Below, piece after piece: positions 52,427-60,586 of a DNA stretch of 64,000 bases. Source of the stretch: Planctomycetia bacterium (GTDB taxonomy: Bacteria; Planctomycetota; Planctomycetia; Pirellulales; PNKZ01); the NCBI GenBank assembly GCA_021413845.1, contig JAIOPP010000006.1, positions 186,001 through 250,000 of the forward strand, in the 5' to 3' direction. The first letter of the stretch is position 1; each line of letters begins with the position of its first letter. The notes under the pieces were generated by a model, which worked only from the letters and a program-made list of their open reading frames with translations, did no database searches and was not told the DNA's origin. The translations under genes were made by a program, and so were the position numbers.

Positions 52427-54498
52427 TGACTACGACCACGACGCAAACTCCGAAGCTGAACGTTGCCGATGTGCGAGATGCGATTTATTCGTCGTTACGC
52501 AAGCTGAGCCCGCGGCATCAGGTTCGCAACCCAGTGATGTTCGTCGTGTATCTCGGCAGCATCCTCACGACGTTGATTTGGCTCCGCGCGCTCGCCGGTG
52601 CAGTGGGAGTCGAATCGACCGGCTTCATCGGTGCCGTATCCGTTTGGCTCTGGTTTACGGTGCTATTCGCAAACTTTGCGGAGGCGATCGCCGAAGGGCG
52701 CGGGAAGGCACAAGCCGCGAGCCTGCGTAAGACTCGCGCCGACGTACCCGCACGGAAGCTCCTCGATCCGACGAAGCGCGACACGGTTCCTATCGCTTCG
52801 AGCGAACTGCGCATCGGCGACCTCGTGATCGTACGGGCCGGGGAAACGATTCCCGCCGACGGCGACGTCGTCGAAGGAGTCGCGTCGGTCGATGAAAGTG
52901 CGATCACCGGCGAGAGCGCGCCGGTCGTGCGCGAAAGCGGCGGCGATCGAAGCGCCGTGACCGGCGGCACGCGCGTGATCTCCGATTGGCTGATCATTCG
53001 TGTATCGACGTTGCCCGGCGAGAGCTTCCTCGATCGGATGATCGCGATGGTCGAAGGGGCGAAGCGGCAGAAGACGCCGAACGAAATCGCACTCGGCATC
53101 CTACTCGCGGCGTTGACGTTGATCTTCCTGCTCGTCACAGCGACGCTCTATCCGTTTTCGCTCTACGGCGTCGAGATGTCCGGGCAAGGTTCGCCGATCA
53201 CCGTGACCGTGCTTGTCGCGCTCTTGGTCTGCTTGGCTCCGACGACGATCGGCGCACTTCTCTCGGCCATCGGCATCGCCGGGATGAATCGCTTAAGCAA
53301 GGCGAACGTCATCGCGATGTCGGGCCGAGCCGTCGAGGCGGCGGGGGACATCGATGTGTTGCTACTCGACAAGACCGGCACGATCACGCTCGGCAACCGT
53401 CAGGCGACCCGCTTCGTTCCGGCAGGCGACGTGAGCGAGCAAGACCTGGCGGAGGCATCGCACCTGGCTTCCTTGGCCGACGAAACGGCCGAAGGGCGGA
53501 GCATCGTCGTGCTGGCGAAGAATCGCTTCGGCCTCCGCGGGCGGAACCTCGAGCAGATCAAACCGAACTTCATTCAGTTCTCGGCGAAGACGCGGATGAG
53601 CGGCGTCGATTACGAAGGGCATCGGATTCTCAAAGGGGCGACCGACAGCGTCGAAGCCCATGTCCGCACTCTCGGCGGCTTCGTGCCCGACGGCGTCCGC
53701 GTGGCGGTAAAGGAAATCGCGCAGGCCGGTGGTACGCCGCTGGTCGTCTGTCGCGATGCAAAAGTGCTCGGCACGATCGAACTCAAGGACATCGTCAAAG
53801 GAGGGATCAAAGAGCGATTCTCGGAGCTCCGTCGTATGGGAATCAAGACGATCATGATCACCGGCGACAATCCGCTCACAGCCGCCGCGATTGCGGCCGA
53901 GGCCGGCGTCGACGATTTCCTCGCCGAAGCCACACCCGAGGCGAAGCTCAAGCTTATTCGCGACTACCAAACCGGCGGACGCTTGGTCGCGATGACCGGC
54001 GACGGCACGAACGACGCCCCGGCGCTGGCTCAGGCCGATGTCGCCGTGGCGATGAACAGCGGCACGCAAGCCGCAAAGGAAGCCGGCAACATGGTCGATC
54101 TCGATTCGAACCCGACGAAGCTGATCGAGATCGTCGGCATCGGCAAAACGCTCTTGATGACGCGCGGCTCGCTCACGACGTTCAGCATCGCGAACGACGT
54201 CGCCAAATACTTCGCGATCTTGCCGGCCGCGTTTGCGTCGACCTATCCCGCCCTCAAGGCACTCGACGTCATGGGGCTCGGCTCGCCGGCGAGCGCGATC
54301 ATCTCGGCCGTGGTGTTCAATGCGCTGGTGATCGTGGCACTCGTGCCGCTCGCGCTCAAGGGAGTTTCCTATCGACCGGTCGGCGCGGCGCAGTTGCTGC
54401 GCGACAATCTCCTGATCTACGGCCTCGGCGGCCTCATCGTGCCGTTCGTCGGCATCAAAGTGATCGACCTGCTCATCACCGGCTTGGGCTTGATCTGA
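52423..54498 (+). CDS. kdpB: KdpB, P-type ATPase subunit of the Kdp complex
   Basis: A 691-residue P-type ATPase. Motifs: ITGESAPV (actuator TGES), [12 protein letters not shown] with phosphorylated Asp316, [17 protein letters not shown], and [22 protein letters not shown] (hinge), plus about seven hydrophobic segments. It hydrolyses ATP to drive K+ import through KdpA. The start codon is the first of two tandem ATGs overlapping the end of kdpA. The stop is followed after 31 bases by kdpC. Confidence 0.97.
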   Translation: MMTTTTTQTPKLNVADVRDAIYSSLRKLSPRHQVRNPVMFVVYLGSILTTLIWLRALAGAVGVESTGFIGAVSVWLWFTVLFANFAEAIAEGRGKAQAASLRKTRADVPARKLLDPTKRDTVPIASSELRIGDLVIVRAGETIPADGDVVEGVASVDESAITGESAPVVRESGGDRSAVTGGTRVISDWLIIRVSTLPGESFLDRMIAMVEGAKRQKTPNEIALGILLAALTLIFLLVTATLYPFSLYGVEMSGQGSPITVTVLVALLVCLAPTTIGALLSAIGIAGMNRLSKANVIAMSGRAVEAAGDIDVLLLDKTGTITLGNRQATRFVPAGDVSEQDLAEASHLASLADETAEGRSIVVLAKNRFGLRGRNLEQIKPNFIQFSAKTRMSGVDYEGHRILKGATDSVEAHVRTLGGFVPDGVRVAVKEIAQAGGTPLVVCRDAKVLGTIELKDIVKGGIKERFSELRRMGIKTIMITGDNPLTAAAIAAEAGVDDFLAEATPEAKLKLIRDYQTGGRLVAMTGDGTNDAPALAQADVAVAMNSGTQAAKEAGNMVDLDSNPTKLIEIVGIGKTLLMTRGSLTTFSIANDVAKYFAILPAAFASTYPALKALDVMGLGSPASAIISAVVFNALVIVALVPLALKGVSYRPVGAAQLLRDNLLIYGLGGLIVPFVGIKVIDLLITGLGLI

Positions 54499-54529
54499 TT
54501 CGTTCATGTCCCTACCAAGGAGACTTCAC

Positions 54530-55120
54530 TTGCTTCAAAACTTTCGCATCTCGATCATCTTGCTCGGGCTCATGACCTTGCTCACCGGCGGCTTCTATCC
54601 GGCGCTGGTTACGGTCGTCGCACAGACGGTCTTCTCGCCTCAAGCCGGCGGCTCGATCATGGAAGCCGACGGCCGAGCGATCGGCTCGGAACTGATCGGG
54701 CAGCAGTTTACAAAGCCGGAATACTTCTGGGGCCGGCTCTCGGCGACGAGCCCTGTGCCCTACAATGCCGCGGCGTCGAGCGGATCGAACTTGGGTCCGC
54801 TGAACCCAACGTTGAAAGCCGCCGTCGCAGCCCGGATCGCGGCGCTTCGGCAATACGATCCGGAGTTGACCAAGTTCCCGGTCGATCTCGTCACGGCGTC
54901 CGGCAGCGGGCTCGATCCGCACATCAGCCTCGCGGCCGCCGAAGTGCAAGTACGACGAGTGGCCGCGGCGCGGCGAATCGGCGAGAATGAAGTGCGCGAG
55001 CTGGTGCGGCAACAGACGATTGGCCGGCAATTCGGCTTGCTCGGTGAGCCGCGCGTGAACGTGCTGCCGTTGAATCTTGCCCTCGACCGTTTGGCAAATG
55101 ACCGCGCCGCTCGGAACTGA
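54530..55120 (+). CDS. kdpC: KdpC, accessory subunit of the Kdp complex
   Basis: The best start is the TTG at 54530, preceded 6 bases upstream by AAGGAGA and giving [20 protein letters not shown], the usual KdpC N-terminal helix. The ATG at 54506 lies before that ribosome-binding site and would add eight residues. The 196-residue product has one membrane helix and the conserved KdpC periplasmic features: [45 protein letters not shown] and [20 protein letters not shown]. It probably assists ATP affinity and complex assembly. Its stop is adjacent to the kdpD start. Confidence 0.95.
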   Translation: MLQNFRISIILLGLMTLLTGGFYPALVTVVAQTVFSPQAGGSIMEADGRAIGSELIGQQFTKPEYFWGRLSATSPVPYNAAASSGSNLGPLNPTLKAAVAARIAALRQYDPELTKFPVDLVTASGSGLDPHISLAAAEVQVRRVAAARRIGENEVRELVRQQTIGRQFGLLGEPRVNVLPLNLALDRLANDRAARN

Positions 55121-55121
55121 A

Positions 55122-57824
55122 ATGACCGCCGAACGTCCGAATCCCGACGCACTCCTCGCTCGCGTGCAGGCCGAAGAAGCGCATGCCGAGCGCGGCCGGC
55201 TCATGATCTTCTTCGGCTATGCCGCGGGGGTCGGCAAGACGTACTCGATGCTCGCCACGGCCCGGCGCGCCGCGGCCGCGGGGCGCGACGTCGTCGTCGG
55301 TTACGTCGAGCCGCACGGTCGGGCCGAGACCGAAGCCTTGCTCGTCGGGCTCGAAGCGATTCCCGTGCGGAACATCGAGTACCAAGGTGTAGTCCTGTCC
55401 GAGTTCGACGTCGATGCCGCGCTCGCGCGGAAGCCGAGCGTGCTGCTGGTCGACGAGCTCGCGCACTCGAATGCCGCCGGTTGCCGCCATGTGAAGCGTT
55501 GGCAAGATGTCGAAGAACTGCTCGAAGCCGGCATCGACGTCTGGTCGACGTTGAACGTGCAGCACATCGAAAGCCTGAACGACGTCGTCGGGCAGATCAC
55601 AGGCGTGGTCGTGCGGGAAACGGTGCCCGACCGCATCTTCGCCTCGGCCGACAATCTGGAGCTCGTTGATATTGCGCCGGAAGAGCTTGTCGAACGTCTG
55701 CAAGCCGGCAAAGTTTACATCCCGGCGCAAGCGCAACAGGCGATCGTCGGGTTCTTTAAGCGTGCGAATCTCGCGGCGCTACGCGAACTGTCACTCCGGC
55801 ACGTCGCGCAGCATGTCCACAGCGATGTGGAATCGGCACGGCGACAACAATCGGTCGTGAAGCCGTGGGCGACGACGGATCGGTTGCTGGTCTGTATCGG
55901 CCCGAGCCCGACTACGAGCCGCGTGATTCGGACGGCGAAACGAATGGCCGTGGCGCTCGATGCGCCGTGGTTGGCTGTCGCCGTCGAACGAGACACAGCC
56001 ACCAGTAATGCCGGGAATCCGGATCGCATCGCGGCCCATTTTCGTTTGGCCGAACGACTCGGAGCCGAAACGGTCACGCTTGCCGGGCACCAGATCGCCG
56101 CGACGATTCTCGACTATGCCCGCAGCCGCAACGTGACGAAGATCTGCATCGGCAAGTCGCATGAGCCGCGCTGGAAGCGGTTGTTGTTCGGCACCGTGGT
56201 CGATGAGTTGCTGGAGCAAAGCGGCTTGATCGACATCTACGTGATTCAAGGCGAAGAAGAGCCGGCACGCGCACCGGCGCCGGAACACCAATCGGCAGCG
56301 CCGCAGGGGGCGCGTACTGCGTGGCGGCCGTACATCGCGACCGCGCTCGTGCTCGCAATTTGCTCCGCGATTGCGCAACTCTTCTCGCGCTGGGGGCTTG
56401 CCGAAGCGAACCAAGTGATGGTGTTCCTCGCCGGAGTCGCGTGGGTGGCGTATCGCTTCGGACGTGGGCCTGCGATCGCCGCGAGCGTCGCCGGAGTGTT
56501 GCTGTTCGATTTCTTGTTCGTCGCTCCGACATGGACGTTCGCCGTCGCCGACACCGAGTATCTCGTCACGTTCGCCGTGATGCTCGGCATCGGACTGGCG
56601 ATCAGCACGATCACGGCGCGGCTCAAGTCGCAGCTCGCGCGCGGCGCCGTCCGCGAGCGACGGATCTGTTCGATGTACGAGTTCGGGCGAAAACTCAGCG
56701 CGTTGTCGGGAGAGGTGTTTCTCTTGTCGGCCGCGGGGAAGCAAATCGCCGAAGCGATGTACGGCGAGGTCGCGATCTATCGGACCCGGCGCGGCGAACC
56801 AGTGACGCTCGTGTTTGGGGAGACGACCTCGATCGGCCGGCATCCCGTCAGTGGGCCGGCTGCGCAATGGGTCGTCGATCACGATCGGATCGCCGGTGCC
56901 GGAACCGATACGTTGCCGAATGCCGCCGCACTGTTCGTGCCTTTGTCGGCCTCGCAATCGACGGTCGGCGCGCTCGGCGTACGAGTCGCCGAGATGGAGA
57001 CGCTGTTGCAGCCCGACCAGCGCCGATTACTGGAAGCGTTCGCCGGTCAGCTCGCGTTGGCGCTCGAGCGCGATGAGATGGCGCTCGAAGCGGCCGAGGC
57101 GCGGATTCAAGCGGAATCGGAACAGGTGCGCAGCAGTTTGCTAAGCAGCGTTTCGCACGATCTGAAAACGCCCCTCGCTTCGATCGCCGGTGCGAGTAGC
57201 AGCTTGCTCCGTCTGCCTAACACCGACGATGCGGAGACGCGTCGGCAGCTCACCGAGTCGATCTTCGACGAAGCGACTCGGCTTAACCGGCTGTTGGAAA
57301 ACATTCTCCAAATGTCGCGACTCGATTCCGGCACTGCGAGGCCGAACCTGCAATGGCACGTGCTGGAAGAGATCGTGGGTTCGGCGCTGCGCCGGACGCG
57401 CATGGAACTGGAGCCGCGAACCGTGACGGTCCGCCTCGACGAAGGGTTGCCGCTCGTGTTCGTCGACGGCTTGCTGCTCGAGCAACTCTTCGTGAACCTG
57501 TTAGAGAACGGAGCCCGCTACACGCCGGCGCAGGCCGAGATCACGATCACGGCGCACGTCGACGTCAAGTGGCTCTTGCTCTCGCTGGCCGACGACGGGC
57601 CGGGCCTAGTACCTGGGACGGAACAACGGATCTTCGAAAAGTTCTATCGCGCTTCGCCGACGGCCGACGCCGGGCGCGGCAGCGGGCTCGGGCTGGCGAT
57701 CTGTCGCGCGATCGCCGAACGCCACGGCGGCACGATCACCGCCGCGAACCGTGCGCAAGGAGGTGCCGAGTTCTTGCTTCGATTGCCGCTTCGCGCCGAT
57801 TCGCCGAAAGTTTCGGTAGAATGA
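55122..57824 (+). CDS. kdpD: KdpD, K+-sensing histidine kinase
   Basis: The ATG at 55122, one base after the kdpC stop, gives 900 residues; earlier in-frame starts (55077, 55098) overlap kdpC. Order: KdpD N-terminal domain with Walker A GYAAGVGKT (32-40) and LLVDELAHSN; a USP-like domain (LLVCIGPSPTTSRVIR; ICIGKSHEPRWKR); four membrane helices (about 410-510, DUF4118); a GAF-like domain; dimerisation helix SSVSHDLKTPLASIAG with phosphorylated His679; and an ATPase domain with NLLENGARYTP and GSGLGLAIC. It controls kdp expression in response to low K+ or osmotic stress through KdpE. Confidence 0.96.
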   Translation: MTAERPNPDALLARVQAEEAHAERGRLMIFFGYAAGVGKTYSMLATARRAAAAGRDVVVGYVEPHGRAETEALLVGLEAIPVRNIEYQGVVLSEFDVDAALARKPSVLLVDELAHSNAAGCRHVKRWQDVEELLEAGIDVWSTLNVQHIESLNDVVGQITGVVVRETVPDRIFASADNLELVDIAPEELVERLQAGKVYIPAQAQQAIVGFFKRANLAALRELSLRHVAQHVHSDVESARRQQSVVKPWATTDRLLVCIGPSPTTSRVIRTAKRMAVALDAPWLAVAVERDTATSNAGNPDRIAAHFRLAERLGAETVTLAGHQIAATILDYARSRNVTKICIGKSHEPRWKRLLFGTVVDELLEQSGLIDIYVIQGEEEPARAPAPEHQSAAPQGARTAWRPYIATALVLAICSAIAQLFSRWGLAEANQVMVFLAGVAWVAYRFGRGPAIAASVAGVLLFDFLFVAPTWTFAVADTEYLVTFAVMLGIGLAISTITARLKSQLARGAVRERRICSMYEFGRKLSALSGEVFLLSAAGKQIAEAMYGEVAIYRTRRGEPVTLVFGETTSIGRHPVSGPAAQWVVDHDRIAGAGTDTLPNAAALFVPLSASQSTVGALGVRVAEMETLLQPDQRRLLEAFAGQLALALERDEMALEAAEARIQAESEQVRSSLLSSVSHDLKTPLASIAGASSSLLRLPNTDDAETRRQLTESIFDEATRLNRLLENILQMSRLDSGTARPNLQWHVLEEIVGSALRRTRMELEPRTVTVRLDEGLPLVFVDGLLLEQLFVNLLENGARYTPAQAEITITAHVDVKWLLLSLADDGPGLVPGTEQRIFEKFYRASPTADAGRGSGLGLAICRAIAERHGGTITAANRAQGGAEFLLRLPLRADSPKVSVE

Positions 57825-57867
57825 CGGCAAAGCAGATGATATTCAGCCGCCGAACGGAAGCCTGACG

Positions 57868-58569
57868 ATGCCCGGTGCCGAACGACCCGCCGCGTTTCTC
57901 GTGCTCGTGATCGAAGACGAGCAACCGATTCGCCGCTTCTTGCGCGCAGCGCTGGAGAACGAAGGCTATCGAATCGTCGAAGCGACTTCGGGCGAAGAGG
58001 GTTTAAGAGCGGCGATCGCGCAGCCGCCGGATCTCGTGATCCTAGATCTCGGGCTGCCCGGCGTCGATGGTCAAGAGGTCTTGCGACGATTGCGCGAATG
58101 GCTCCAATCGCCGATCATCATCCTCTCGGCCCGCGATCAGGAGAAGCAGAAGATCGAAGCGCTCGACGGCGGTGCCGACGACTACGTGTCGAAGCCGTTC
58201 GGTGTCGGCGAGCTTTTAGCTCGGATGCGCAATGCGCTACGGCATGTGAATCGAGCCGGCGAAGCAGCCGAGGTGCAGATCGGCGATTTGCGGATCGACC
58301 TGGCGGCGCGGCTCGTACATCGAAGCGATAGACAAATTCATCTCACGCCGCTCGAGTACAAGCTTCTCACGACGCTCGTGAAGAACAGCGGACGCGTGTT
58401 GACCCATCGCGCACTGCTGCGCGACGTGTGGGGCCCGAACGACACGCAGGAGACGCACTACCTGCGCGTGTTCATCGCCACGCTCCGCCGCAAGTTGGAA
58501 GACGACCCGGCGCAACCCCGCTTCATTCTCACGGAACAAGGCATCGGTTACCGATTTGCCGCGGAGTAA
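57868..58569 (+). CDS. kdpE: KdpE, OmpR-type response regulator
   Basis: A 233-residue regulator. Receiver domain: VIEDEQPIRRFL acid pocket, LVILDLGLPGVDG with phosphorylated Asp60, ADDYVSKPFG with the conserved Lys. The C-terminal winged-helix domain (about 130-233) has LTPLEYKLLTTLVKNSGRVL and HYLRVFIATLRRKLEDDP, the OmpR/PhoB DNA-binding signature. It is 43 bases after kdpD, the usual order, and would activate the kdp promoter. Confidence 0.97.
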   Translation: MPGAERPAAFLVLVIEDEQPIRRFLRAALENEGYRIVEATSGEEGLRAAIAQPPDLVILDLGLPGVDGQEVLRRLREWLQSPIIILSARDQEKQKIEALDGGADDYVSKPFGVGELLARMRNALRHVNRAGEAAEVQIGDLRIDLAARLVHRSDRQIHLTPLEYKLLTTLVKNSGRVLTHRALLRDVWGPNDTQETHYLRVFIATLRRKLEDDPAQPRFILTEQGIGYRFAAE

Positions 58570-58765
58570 GACGAGTCGTTGCTTATCACGAAGCAGAACG
58601 ATGGGCTCGAACTCAAGGGCCGGCGTCTTGCCGTTGGGGGAAAGCCCGAGGAACCGCATGACCATCGCGACCTTGGCGTAGGTCGCCGCCGCCGGTCATC
58701 AATGAGCCGCGCTGCCCATGTGGGCAGGTTACTTAAGTCGTCATATCGACTGAACTTCCAACCAG
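58570..58765. other. Region between kdpE and the tRNA fragment
   Basis: No gene recognised. A small palindrome CTGCCCATGTGGGCAG (58712-58727) could help end the kdp transcript, 143 bases after the stop. The sequence next to the tRNA fragment should be the original chromosome flank of the tRNA gene. Confidence 0.4.
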
Positions 58766-58810
58766 AGCGGGTGATGGGGATCGAACCCACGACAGCAGCG
58801 TTGGGAACGC
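58766..58810 (-). pseudogene. 3' fragment of tRNA-Gly(CCC): probable attachment-site remnant
   Basis: On the minus strand the sequence reads as a tRNA from the middle of the anticodon stem to the discriminator base: loop TTCCCAA with anticodon CCC (58803-58805), 3' stem CGCTG, a 5-base variable loop CTGTC, T-arm GTGGG-TTCGATC-CCCAT fully paired (one G-T), acceptor strand CACCCGC, then T. The matching 5' half (GCGGGTG start, D-arm) is not found upstream on this strand. Partial tRNAs of exactly this extent are typical of the far end (attR-like) of elements that integrate into tRNA genes. A diverged complete tRNA is much less likely. Confidence 0.75.
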
Positions 58811-59289
58811 GATTTAATAATCGCTGTTCAGCTTAAGAAAACCCGTAGTTTCCCGAGTGCGGGGGAATTCTACACACATCATCGACCATTGCAAAACATT
58901 TCATTCAATTTCATTACTGCTCGGCGAAAGAGCGTACGTACAGGTTTCACCCTGTACCGTACAGGATCTGTTCGACGATGCGATTTGAAAGCGTTCGGCC
59001 CTGCGATACGAAGACTGCCCCCAACGCTCGCGGAACGTTCGGAGGCAGACCGACCTCGGCCAACGTCGTCGGACGACGTGAGCGTGGACGTGAGGCGACG
59101 AGGCGCGGGAACGAGCGACGATCGAACGACGCGGCACGGGCGACATGACGCGACGGGTAGGCCGCCGGGGTGGCCCCCAAATGAAACGCGCGTGGCCGGT
59201 GTTGTAGCTACCCTTCGCACTTTTTATCCGTTAAGAAAAGGTAAGCGCAGGATTCGCACCGCTCGACCTTCCATGCCGCGGAGATCTTC
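58811..59289. other. Non-coding stretch at the presumed island edge
   Basis: No gene with convincing features. It holds the hairpin GCGAT-TTAATA-ATCGC (58809-58824) at the edge of the tRNA fragment, the GTACAGG repeat cluster at 58938-58965, and an AT-richer stretch near 58870-58925. An open frame at 58889-59329 is low-complexity and Arg/Ser-rich, probably not a gene. Confidence 0.5.
58938..58965. repeat. Triple GTACAGG repeat (inverted plus direct)
   Basis: GTACAGG (58938-58944), CCTGTAC (58951-58957) and GTACAGG (58959-58965) lie within 28 bases, giving one 7-bp inverted repeat with a 6-base spacer and one direct copy. This arrangement suits binding of a dimeric protein such as a repressor or recombinase. 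Confidence 0.5.
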
Positions 59290-59475
59290 ATGGGCTTCGT
59301 CATCTTCGCCTTGCTCGCGTTCGGCCTGATGCTCGTGCATCACTTCTACTTCGACGCACCCGTTCACGTTCCGCCCGGGACGAAGCCTAAGCCGCATCGC
59401 GGTCGGGACCGTTCCGAACCCGTGGAGTTGCGCGGTCAGGCCGACGACTGCGATAGCGGTGGCGACGGGGGCTGA
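59290..59475 (+). CDS. Small single-pass membrane protein, unknown
   Basis: A 61-residue frame with ATG at 59290 and GGAG 8 bases upstream. It starts MGFVIFALLAFGLMLVHHFY, one membrane helix, followed by a Pro- and charge-rich tail ending in Asp/Gly. No family is recognised. The recombinase-like gene follows after 81 bases. The helix and ribosome-binding site favour a real gene. Confidence 0.5.
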   Translation: MGFVIFALLAFGLMLVHHFYFDAPVHVPPGTKPKPHRGRDRSEPVELRGQADDCDSGGDGG

Positions 59476-59556
59476 TTGCACTTAGACCGGAGTTCGGCAC
59501 GGCGCGCGACGTGTCCCGCGTCCAATCGCTTGCGGCGGCTTGCTACAATGCGGAGC

Positions 59557-60345
59557 ATGAGCCGTTCACTCTCCCGACTACTGAACCGGATGAAGCGCGG
59601 CCGCGCTGCGGCGCCACCCTTTGATCGCCGGCGGCAGACGGGCATCTGTTTCTTTTACGGGCTCGGCGACGCTGACGCATTCCGCGATCGGCTGCGCAAC
59701 GTACTGGTCGGGATTGTCCGGTCTCGGCTGGCGGTCGACGATCCGGCCTCGGCCACTCGGCCGCTGCTCAAACGCCCCGGTTGGCGACGGACCATGCGCA
59801 CGCTGGAACCGGGCGACGTCGTGTTCCTGATCGATGCAATCGCCCTGGGCCCGACGTGGCGGTTGCACGATCGAACCTTCGAGCAGATGGCGAAGCTGAA
59901 GGCCCGGGTCGTCGTCGTCTTGTCCGATCACTCGACGATCGATCTTTCGGCCGGGCCCGGTAATGACGAGCTCGAACGCATTCGGCAGGAAGCGCTCGAC
60001 GAATACCATCGACAACGGATCCGCGACGGCTTGGCCGTAGCTCGAGCAGCGGGCAAGCGTGTAGGTCGACCGCCGTTCGGTTGGCCGTGTCGCGATGGGC
60101 AAGTTGTTCCGCCGGCTGCGGACCTGGAGACGATCGGCGAAATCTGCCGCCGGGTCGAGCACCACGAGACGCTCCGAGCGATTCACGCGGACTTGCTTTG
60201 TCGCAGGATCCGGCGTGCCGACGGCGAGCGCTGGACGCTGCCCGCGGTGAGTGCGGCGTTTCGATACGGCATCGGTCTCGGCTGGGCCTCGCGCCGGCGA
60301 CGGCCGTGGGACTTCGTGAAGGGCCGCGTCGCGTGCCGGGCGTGA
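59557..60345 (+). CDS. Serine-recombinase-like protein with degenerate catalytic domain
   Basis: From the ATG at 59557 (another at 59548) the product has 262 residues. Its middle and C-terminal parts match the resolvase/invertase family: LEPGDVVFLIDAIALGP aligns with the strand before the catalytic Arg pair, DEYHRQRIRDGLAVARAAGK with the long helix, and RVGRPPFGW with the linker to the DNA-binding domain, followed by a short helical domain. The N-terminus (TGICFFYGLGDADAF) stands where YxRxSxxxQ with the nucleophile Ser should be, and DRLxR is replaced by DAIALG. It is therefore probably not a working recombinase by the known mechanism. A TGCTACAAT (-10-like) sequence is just upstream. It lies 0.75 kb from the tRNA fragment, which suggests a mobile element. 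Confidence 0.75.
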   Translation: MSRSLSRLLNRMKRGRAAAPPFDRRRQTGICFFYGLGDADAFRDRLRNVLVGIVRSRLAVDDPASATRPLLKRPGWRRTMRTLEPGDVVFLIDAIALGPTWRLHDRTFEQMAKLKARVVVVLSDHSTIDLSAGPGNDELERIRQEALDEYHRQRIRDGLAVARAAGKRVGRPPFGWPCRDGQVVPPAADLETIGEICRRVEHHETLRAIHADLLCRRIRRADGERWTLPAVSAAFRYGIGLGWASRRRRPWDFVKGRVACRA

Positions 60346-60586
60346 TCCCGGCGCCTTCGGGAATGCTGCCATTATAGAGACTGCCAACGAGTCCATGAAG
60401 AACGCCGCAGACACCAAATTGCGGCGGGCCACTTGATTCAAAATCTTCACTCGGCTCCAACGTCGGCTCCGGATACATACGGCCGATTCTTAATAAATGC
60501 GTCTCGATATATCTTGCGGTTTATCGTCGCATTACAATTTCCATCAGACCGAAGATTCGCCTGCGTCTTTGATAAGGACTGCTGCG
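60346..60586. other. Intergenic region upstream of the YD-repeat gene
   Basis: This is 241 bases, AT-richer near 60490-60545, with a TACAAT -10-like hexamer at 60533. It probably holds the promoter of the next gene. Nothing else is seen. Confidence 0.4.

Noticed and set aside
58766-58870. Complete tRNA or tmRNA on the minus strand
   Set aside because: The 3' part fits tRNA-Gly(CCC), but no GCGGGTG-type 5' acceptor strand or D-arm is found upstream, and no tmRNA 5' end is seen within about 400 bases.
58889-59329. 146-codon plus-strand frame near the island edge
   Set aside because: Arg/Ser/Thr-rich low-complexity sequence, no ribosome-binding site, and it overlaps a better small gene at 59290.
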